From the NCBI RefSeq assembly GCF_033366695.1, contig NZ_JAOBTQ010000001.1, forward strand, positions 2,480,001 through 2,544,000: a stretch of DNA of 64,000 bases, written 5' to 3'. This DNA is from Streptomyces sp. SCL15-4. GTDB taxonomy: Bacteria; Actinomycetota; Actinomycetes; Streptomycetales; Streptomycetaceae. The notes below the pieces were generated by a model. That model was not told the origin of the DNA. It worked only from the letters and a program-made list of their open reading frames with translations, and searched no databases. Of this stretch, positions 58,340 to 64,000 are shown piece by piece; within the stretch, counting starts at the first letter, position 1; every line of letters starts with the position of its first letter. The translations under genes were made by a program, and so were the position numbers.

Positions 58340-61174
58340 GTGACCGTTGACTCGCCGCCCACTCCGCCTTTCCGCGATCCGCGTCTGCCGTTCGCGAAGC
58401 GCGTCGAGGACCTGCTGGCGCGGCTCACCCCGGACGAGAAGATCTCCTTCCTGCACCAGTTCGCGCCCGCCGTGGAACGCCTCGGCGTCGCCGCCTGGCG
58501 CACCGGCCAGGAGGCGCTGCACGGGGTGGCGTGGATGGGCCCGGCCACCGTGCTCCCGCAGGCCGTGGGGCTCGGCGCGACCTGGAACCCGGAGCTGGTC
58601 CGGCGGGTCGGCGAGGCGGTCGGCAGGGAGACCCGTGCGATGCGCGCCCGGGACGACCGCGTCGGCCTGAACCTCTGGGCCCCCACGGTCAACCTGCTGC
58701 GCCACCCGCTGTGGGGCCGCAACGAGGAGGGCTACGCGGAGGACCCGAAACTGACCAGCGCCATCGCCACGGCGTACACCCGGGGCCTGCGCGGCGACCA
58801 CCCCCGCTACTGGCGCACCGCGCCCGTGCTCAAGCACTGGCTGGCGCACAACAACGAGACGGACCGGGCCACTTCGTCGGCGTCCGTGCGCCCGCGCGTG
58901 CTGCACGAGTACGACCTGCGCGCCTTCCGGGAGACGGTCGAGGCGGGCGCGGTGGCCGGAGTGATGCCGGCCTACAACCTGGTCAACGGCCGCCCCAACC
59001 ACCTCTCCCCGTATCTGCGCGAGCACCTGCGCACCTGGACCGACGAGGAGTTGCTCGTCTGCTCGGACGCGGGCGCGCCGACCAACCTGGTCGACGCCGA
59101 GCACTACTTCGACACCCACGAGGAGGCCACCGCGGCGGCCCTGCTGGCCGGTGTGGACAGCTTCACCGACCACGGCGCCGACGGCTCGCCGATCACCGCG
59201 CGGGTCAAGGGAGCCATGGCACGGGGTCTGCTGACGGAGGCGGACGTCGACGCCGCCGTGCGCCGCCAGCTCTCGGTCCGGTTCCGGCTCGGCGAGTTCG
59301 ACCCGCGCCAGGACCCGCACGCGGACACCGGCGCGTTCGACACCCCGGCGCACCGGGCGCTCGCCCAGGAGGCCGCCGAGCAGGCGATCGTGCTGCTGAA
59401 GAACGACGGCGGCCTGCTGCCGCTGGCCCCGGACACCCGGATCGCGGTCGTCGGCCCGCTCGCCGACGAGTGCAAGCTCGACTGGTACAGCGGCAGCCTC
59501 CTCCACCGCTCGACCCCGCTGGAGGGCCTGTACGAGAGGTTCGGCGCGCAGCGGGTGGAGTTCGCGGAGGGCGTGGACCGCGTCCGGCTGCGGACGGCGT
59601 CCGGGGCGTTCCTGTCCGCGCCGGCGGCGACGGCACCGGACCGGGCGCGCGGCGCCGAGGGCGCGCTGGACCCGGCGCTGCTGTCCGGGCGCACCGATCT
59701 GCCGCCGCTCACCGCCGACGCGACGGGCAGCGAGTTCGCGCTGATCGACTGGGGCGAGGGGGTGCTGACCCTGCGCGCACCCGACGGCCGCTATCTCTCG
59801 GTCGCCGAGGACGGCTTCGTGCGCGCCTCCGCCGACCAGCCCGGCGGCTGGGTCGTGCAGGAGACGTTCCGCCTCGTACCGCACGCCGGCGGTCACCTCC
59901 TCGAGCATCTCGGCACGGGTCGCCGGGTACGAGTCGCCGCCGACGGGGTGAAGGTTGCCGAGGACGGCGATGTCTTCGAGGTGGTGACGGTCGAGCGGGG
60001 CGAGGAGGCCGTGGCCCGGGTAGCGGCCGGGGCGGACGTCGTCGTGGTGGTGGCGGGCAACGACCCGCACATCAACGGCCGGGAGACCGAGGACCGTACG
60101 ACGCTGCTGCTGCCGGAGCACCAGCGGCGGCTGCTCGACGCGGCCCGCGCCGCCAACCCGCGCACGGTGCTGGCGCTGGTGTCGTCGTACCCGTACGCGG
60201 TGGAGGCGGCCCGGCTGCCGGCGGTGCTCTGGACGGCGCACGGCGGACAGGCGGCGGGCACGGCCCTGGCCCGGGTGCTGGCCGGCGACGTCTCCCCGGC
60301 CGGCCGGCTGCCCCAGACCTGGTACGCCGCCGACGCCGACCTGCCCGACCTGCTGGACTACGACGTGATCGGCGGCCGTCAGACCTATCTGTACTTCGAG
60401 GGCGTCCCGCTCTTCCCCTTCGGCCACGGCCTGTCGTACGCGTCCTTCGCCTACGCCGGCCCGGAGGCCCGCGTGACGGCCGGCGCGGTGCTGGTGGACT
60501 GCGCGGTCACCAACACCGGGGACCGCACGGCGGACGAGGTGGTCCAGCTCTACGGCCGCGCGGTGGAAGCGTCGGTGCCCCGGCCGCGCCGCGAACTGCT
60601 GGCGCACCGCAGGGTCACCCTCGCGCCCGGCGAGACGGCCGCCGTCTCCTTCGAGGTCCCTTTGCGGGCACTGGAGTTCTGGGACGTGCGGCGGGGCGCG
60701 TGGCGGCTGGAGGAGGGCCCGTACGAACTGCTGCTGGGCGCGTCCAGCGAGGATGTGCGGCTGCGGACGACCGTGCACCTCGACGGCGAGCCGCCGGCCC
60801 CGCGCCCGGTGCGCGAACAGGGCCTGTCCGCCGCGGACTTCGACGAGCAGTCCGGGATCGCGATCGTGGACCGCACGAAGTCGGCGGGCGACGCGGTGAC
60901 CCCGGCCCACGGCACGACGGCCGAACTGCTCTACCAGGACTGCGACTTCGGTCCCGGCGTGCGCGAGGTCACGGTGCGGGTGGCGGGCGAGGGCGCGGTG
61001 GAGGTCTCCCTGGACGGCGGCCCGGTCCTGGCGGCGCTCACCCTGGAGTCCCCCACGGCGGGCCCGTACGCCTACACCACCCTCACGGGCGGCCTCACCG
61101 CCGAGGGCGTCCACGACGTCCGCCTCAGGCTGCGCGGCCCCGTCCGGCTCGCGCACGTCGGCTTCTCCGGCTGA
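58340..61174 (+). CDS. GH3 beta-glucosidase with an inserted beta-trefoil-like domain
   Basis: The 944-aa product has the GH3 N-terminal barrel, with K-H-W-L-A-H-N-N-E-T in the substrate pocket and nucleophile Asp243 in V-C-S-D-A-G-A. The (alpha/beta)6 sandwich is interrupted at about residues 410-555 by a segment with repeated L-R-x-x-x-G-x-x-L-S patterns, like a fascin/ricin-type beta-trefoil. The sandwich then resumes (V-V-V-V-V-A-G-N-D-P), followed by a fibronectin-III-like domain and a further C-terminal beta domain. There is no signal peptide, so it acts inside, likely on gluco-oligosaccharides from xyloglucan. GTG 58340 with AAGGGGA upstream. Divergent from the SBP operon and sharing its operators. 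Confidence 0.92.
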   Translation: MTVDSPPTPPFRDPRLPFAKRVEDLLARLTPDEKISFLHQFAPAVERLGVAAWRTGQEALHGVAWMGPATVLPQAVGLGATWNPELVRRVGEAVGRETRAMRARDDRVGLNLWAPTVNLLRHPLWGRNEEGYAEDPKLTSAIATAYTRGLRGDHPRYWRTAPVLKHWLAHNNETDRATSSASVRPRVLHEYDLRAFRETVEAGAVAGVMPAYNLVNGRPNHLSPYLREHLRTWTDEELLVCSDAGAPTNLVDAEHYFDTHEEATAAALLAGVDSFTDHGADGSPITARVKGAMARGLLTEADVDAAVRRQLSVRFRLGEFDPRQDPHADTGAFDTPAHRALAQEAAEQAIVLLKNDGGLLPLAPDTRIAVVGPLADECKLDWYSGSLLHRSTPLEGLYERFGAQRVEFAEGVDRVRLRTASGAFLSAPAATAPDRARGAEGALDPALLSGRTDLPPLTADATGSEFALIDWGEGVLTLRAPDGRYLSVAEDGFVRASADQPGGWVVQETFRLVPHAGGHLLEHLGTGRRVRVAADGVKVAEDGDVFEVVTVERGEEAVARVAAGADVVVVVAGNDPHINGRETEDRTTLLLPEHQRRLLDAARAANPRTVLALVSSYPYAVEAARLPAVLWTAHGGQAAGTALARVLAGDVSPAGRLPQTWYAADADLPDLLDYDVIGGRQTYLYFEGVPLFPFGHGLSYASFAYAGPEARVTAGAVLVDCAVTNTGDRTADEVVQLYGRAVEASVPRPRRELLAHRRVTLAPGETAAVSFEVPLRALEFWDVRRGAWRLEEGPYELLLGASSEDVRLRTTVHLDGEPPAPRPVREQGLSAADFDEQSGIAIVDRTKSAGDAVTPAHGTTAELLYQDCDFGPGVREVTVRVAGEGAVEVSLDGGPVLAALTLESPTAGPYAYTTLTGGLTAEGVHDVRLRLRGPVRLAHVGFSG

Positions 61175-61199
61175 GGGTCCGCAGAAGTCCGGCACCGGC

Positions 61200-61239
61200 A
61201 AGGGGCCCGGCACCGGAAGGCAGCGGTGCCGGGCCCCTT
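61200..61239. terminator. Strong hairpin after the GH3 gene
   Basis: A perfect 16-bp stem (AAGGGGCCCGGCACCG / CGGTGCCGGGCCCCTT) with an 8-base loop, 25 bp after the GH3 stop. Confidence 0.85.
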
Positions 61240-61310
61240 CGGATCGGCGGTCCGCCGCCAGGCGGGCTGAAAACGGTTCCCATCAACCAGAGCCCGCGGC
61301 CCGGACACGC

Positions 61311-61349
61311 GAACGGCCGCAGCCCCCGCACAGCGGGCTGCGGCCGTTC
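61311..61349 (-). terminator. Hairpin downstream of the aldehyde dehydrogenase gene
   Basis: A perfect 15-bp stem (GAACGGCCGCAGCCC / GGGCTGCGGCCGTTC) with a 9-base loop, 24 bp past the minus-strand stop at 61374. Confidence 0.8.
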
Positions 61350-61373
61350 CGTTTCCGACCTGTCCGTGGCAGG

Positions 61374-62819
61374 TCAGAGCGCGATGCCGGTCAGGACCAG
61401 GACGCGCTCGTAGGTGTAGTCCTCCATCGCGTACCGGACGCCTTCGCGGCCGACGCCGGACTGCTTGGCGCCGCCGTACGGCATCTGGTCGGCACGGTAG
61501 GACGGGACGTCGCCGATCACCACACCGCCGACCTCCAGGGCGCGGTGGGCACGGAAGGCGACCTGGAGGTCATGGGTGAACACGCCCGCCTGGAGGCCGA
61601 ACTTGGAGTCGTTGACCGCGGCGAACGCCTCCACCTCGCCGTTCACCTTGCGCACGGTGAGGACGGGGCCGAAGACCTCCTCGCAGGCGATGGTGACGTC
61701 CGCCGGCACGTCGGCGAGGACGGTCGGCGCGTACGAGGCACCGTCCCGCTTGCCGCCGGTGAGCAGCGCGGCGCCGGCCGCGACCGCCTCGTCCACCCAG
61801 GACTCCACGCGCTTGGCGGCGTCCTCGCTGACCAGCGGGCCGACATCGGTCTTCGGGTCGGACGGGTCGCCGGTGACCTGGGCCTCGACGGCGGCGACGA
61901 TGCGCGGCAGCAGCCGGTCGTAGACGGACGCGTCGGCGATCACCCGCTGCACCGAGATGCAGGACTGGCCGCCCTGGTAGTTGGAGAAGGTCGCGATGCG
62001 GGTCGCGGCCCAGTCCAGGTCGGCGTCGGAGGAGAAGTCGCCGAGGACGACCGCGGCGCCGTTGCCGCCCAGCTCCAGCGTGCAGTGCTTGCGCGGCACC
62101 GAGTCCATGATCGCGTAGCCGACCTTGTCGGACCCGGTGAAGGAGATGACCGGCAGGCGCTCGTCCTGGACCAGGGCGGGCATGCGGTCGTTCGGGACCG
62201 GGAGGATCGACCAGGAGCCGGCCGGCAGCTCGGTCTCGGCGAGCAGGTCACCGAGGATCAGGCCGGACAGCGGGGTGGCCGGGGCCGGCTTCAGGATGAT
62301 CGGGGCGCCGGCGGCGATCGCCGGGGCGACCTTGTGGGCGCACAGGTTCAGCGGGAAGTTGAACGGCGCGATGCCGAGCACGACACCCTTCGGGAAGCGG
62401 CGGGTGAGCGCCAGCCGGCCCTGGCCGCCGGCGTCCGTGTCGAGCCGCTGGGCCTCGCCGCCGTTGAACCGGCGGGCCTCCTCGGCGGCGAACCGGAACA
62501 CCGAGACCGCGCGGCCGACCTCGCCCCGGGCCCACTTGATCGGCTTGCCGTTCTCGGCGGAGATCAGCTGGGCGATCTCCTCGGTGCGCTCGGCCAGCCG
62601 CTTGCTGACGTGGTCCAGGGCGGCGGCGCGCACGTGGGCCGGGGTGGCGGCGAACTCGTCCCGCACGGCGTACGCGGCGGCCACGGCCTCCTCGACCTGG
62701 GCCTCGGACGGCACGCTGACCGTGCCGACGAGCCGGCCGTCCCACGGAGAGGTGACGTCGAAGCTGTCCTCGCCGGTGACCTGGCGGCCGGCGAGCCAGA
62801 AGGCATGGGTGGAAGTCAT
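61374..62819 (-). CDS. NAD(P)-dependent aldehyde dehydrogenase
   Basis: The 481-aa product has the aldehyde dehydrogenase fold: A-P-F-N-F-P-L-N with the conserved Asn, the Rossmann part F-T-G-S-D-K-V-G, the catalytic Glu in L-E-L-G-G-N, and the catalytic Cys in G-Q-S-C-I. The sequence around Q-G-G-Q-S-C-I-S-V-Q-R resembles non-phosphorylating glyceraldehyde-3-phosphate or succinate-semialdehyde type enzymes; the substrate cannot be fixed from sequence. It lies 195 bp downstream of a PucR-type regulator in the same direction and may be its target. Confidence 0.93.
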   Translation of the reverse strand: MTSTHAFWLAGRQVTGEDSFDVTSPWDGRLVGTVSVPSEAQVEEAVAAAYAVRDEFAATPAHVRAAALDHVSKRLAERTEEIAQLISAENGKPIKWARGEVGRAVSVFRFAAEEARRFNGGEAQRLDTDAGGQGRLALTRRFPKGVVLGIAPFNFPLNLCAHKVAPAIAAGAPIILKPAPATPLSGLILGDLLAETELPAGSWSILPVPNDRMPALVQDERLPVISFTGSDKVGYAIMDSVPRKHCTLELGGNGAAVVLGDFSSDADLDWAATRIATFSNYQGGQSCISVQRVIADASVYDRLLPRIVAAVEAQVTGDPSDPKTDVGPLVSEDAAKRVESWVDEAVAAGAALLTGGKRDGASYAPTVLADVPADVTIACEEVFGPVLTVRKVNGEVEAFAAVNDSKFGLQAGVFTHDLQVAFRAHRALEVGGVVIGDVPSYRADQMPYGGAKQSGVGREGVRYAMEDYTYERVLVLTGIAL

Positions 62820-63014
62820 GTACGAGTCCCGGCCCTTCCGCGTTGGGGGTGTGCTTGGCTTGCGTGGTCCACGGTAGGGCGGGGGCGGCCGACGGTCGTT
62901 TGTCCGAGTCGTAGCAGTCGGGACGGGGGCTGCGCCGGTTTGGCGGGGTGGACGGGCGCGAGGACGGGAGCAGCCGGCCGGCGGAAGCCCGCCCCCGCGC
63001 CCTCTCCCGCCCGG
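62820..63014 (-). other. Gap between the PucR-type regulator and the aldehyde dehydrogenase
   Basis: A purine-rich ribosome site GGAAGGG lies 13 bases before the ATG at 62819, longer than ideal. No palindrome or clear promoter was found. Confidence 0.35.
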
Positions 63015-64000
63015 TCACTCCGTCGCCGTTGCCTTCAGGGCGAGCCACAGCTCCATGCGCACGTCGGGATCGTCCAGGCTGCGTCCGAGGATCTCCTCGA
63101 CCCGCCGCATCCGGTACCGCAGGGTGTGCCGGTGGACGCCCAGGTCGGCCGCGGCGGCGTCCCACTGCCCGTGCCGGGAGAGCCAGGCCCGCAGCGAGGC
63201 GACCAGGTCCCCGCGTCCGGTGGCGTCGTGCTCGTGCAGCGCGCGCAGCAACCCGCCGGCGAACGCCTTCACCGCGTCGTCGGCCAGCAGCGGCAGCACC
63301 GACCCGGCCGCCAGCTGCTCGTGCTCCACGAACACCCGGCCCCGCCGCCGCGCCACCGACAGCGCCTGTTCGGCCTGCTTGTACGCCGCGGACGCCGCCG
63401 TCGGCCCGGCGGGCGCCGAGAGGCCGACGACCAGGTCGGTCTCGTCCGCCCGCCCCTGCTCCGGCCGCGCCCGCTCGGCCTCGCGCGCGGCGGCGTACGC
63501 GGTGCACGCGGCGACCGCCGCGCCCTCGTCGGCGGCCAGCACCACCAGCCGCTCTCCTTCGGGCACGACCAGCACGGCCTCCCCGGCCCGGGCCGCGGCG
63601 GACTCCACGGTCTCCGCGAGTTCCCCGAGGCGCTCGCCCGCCGGGCCGGTGCCGGACTCGGCGACGGCCATCCGGAACGGGGCGTCCAGCAGGGCGCCGT
63701 ACAGGTCGCCGGCGACGGCCCGGGCGTGGTCCGGTTCCCCGGCCAGCAGCATGCGCAGCACCGCCGTACCCACGCGCTGCTCGGCCGCGTGCAGGGAGCG
63801 GGAGCGTTCGGTGGTGAGGGTGAGCAGGGCGATGGCGGAGTGGACGGCGTAGCGCTCGGCGGTGCCGAGGGCGGAGGCGGTGCCCACGGCGAGCGCGGCG
63901 CGGGGGCGGCGGCCGGTGCCGAGGCTGTGCAGCTCCACCCGGTCCTCGTGGTCCGGGCCGCCGACCACGGAGGAGGCGGGGGCGGGGCGCTCGCGCAGCC
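63015..64000 (-). CDS. PucR-type transcriptional regulator, 5' end cut by window edge
   Basis: The frame is open to the right edge. The visible 328 codons end with a PucR-type helix-turn-helix (A-A-D-L-G-V-H-R-H-T-L-R-Y-R-M-R-R-V-E), preceded by W-L-S-R-H-G-Q-W-D, the standard C-terminal module of this family. The middle part resembles the GGDEF-like domain common in PucR proteins (A-L-S-V-A-R-R-R-G-R). The N-terminal sensing domain is mostly outside the window; GTG 63968 is internal and not the start. It may control the aldehyde dehydrogenase just downstream, as PucR-type regulators often control nearby catabolic genes. Confidence 0.92.
   Translation of the reverse strand, partial: LRERPAPASSVVGGPDHEDRVELHSLGTGRRPRAALAVGTASALGTAERYAVHSAIALLTLTTERSRSLHAAEQRVGTAVLRMLLAGEPDHARAVAGDLYGALLDAPFRMAVAESGTGPAGERLGELAETVESAAARAGEAVLVVPEGERLVVLAADEGAAVAACTAYAAAREAERARPEQGRADETDLVVGLSAPAGPTAASAAYKQAEQALSVARRRGRVFVEHEQLAAGSVLPLLADDAVKAFAGGLLRALHEHDATGRGDLVASLRAWLSRHGQWDAAAADLGVHRHTLRYRMRRVEEILGRSLDDPDVRMELWLALKATATE

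Noticed and set aside
58136..61213. 1025-codon minus-strand frame opposite the GH3 gene
   Set aside because: Shadow frame; it would run through operators 3 and 4 and has no family features.

Overview
The window is chromosomal DNA from a high-GC actinomycete, almost certainly a Streptomyces. Coding GC is very high, the translation and isoprenoid genes are of streptomycete type, TTA leucine codons are nearly absent, and a type VII (ESX) secretion locus lies beside ribF-truB-infB-nusA, as I recall from Streptomyces coelicolor. No rRNA, tRNA, CRISPR array, insertion sequence or phage gene was recognised.

Region 1 (1-21.1 kb) is an ESX/type VII secretion locus. It has two WXG100 proteins (EsxA- and EsxB-like), two mycosin proteases, EccB, EccE, a proline-rich MinD-like ATPase (EspI-like), a PPE/WXG-like proline-rich protein, and two paralogous three-gene cassettes (small helical protein, ~760-aa protein with an N-terminal WXG domain, lipoprotein). 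EccC and EccD are not here and presumably lie beyond the left edge. Only the left cassette carries TTA codons. A 9-bp inverted repeat overlaps a good promoter in the central divergent intergenic region.

Region 2 (21.1-43.3 kb) is core genome on the minus strand: rimP-nusA-ylxR-infB-DUF503-rbfA-truB, a broken protease-like/NTPase gene, and ribF; then proS, two GNAT acetyltransferases, ispG, and dxr-rseP. On the plus strand within it lie a lipoprotein/ferritin-like pair and an APH-fold protein that has lost its catalytic residues.

Region 3 (43.4-64 kb) holds a secreted lamin-tail protein and an acyl-CoA dehydrogenase, then a sugar-utilisation locus that reads as a xyloglucan system: a LacI regulator; a long minus-strand operon of lipoprotein binding protein, two permeases, and GH74, GH42, GH95 and GH12 enzymes; and a divergent GH3 beta-glucosidase. 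Four copies of one palindrome (TCGAAGCGCTTCGA, one of them imperfect) sit at the lacI promoter and at the SBP/GH3 divergent promoters, giving a self-contained regulon. The likely scheme is outside cleavage by GH74 and GH12, import by the ABC transporter (its ATPase is encoded elsewhere), and inside trimming by GH95, GH42 and GH3. An aldehyde dehydrogenase and a PucR-type regulator, cut by the right edge, end the window.
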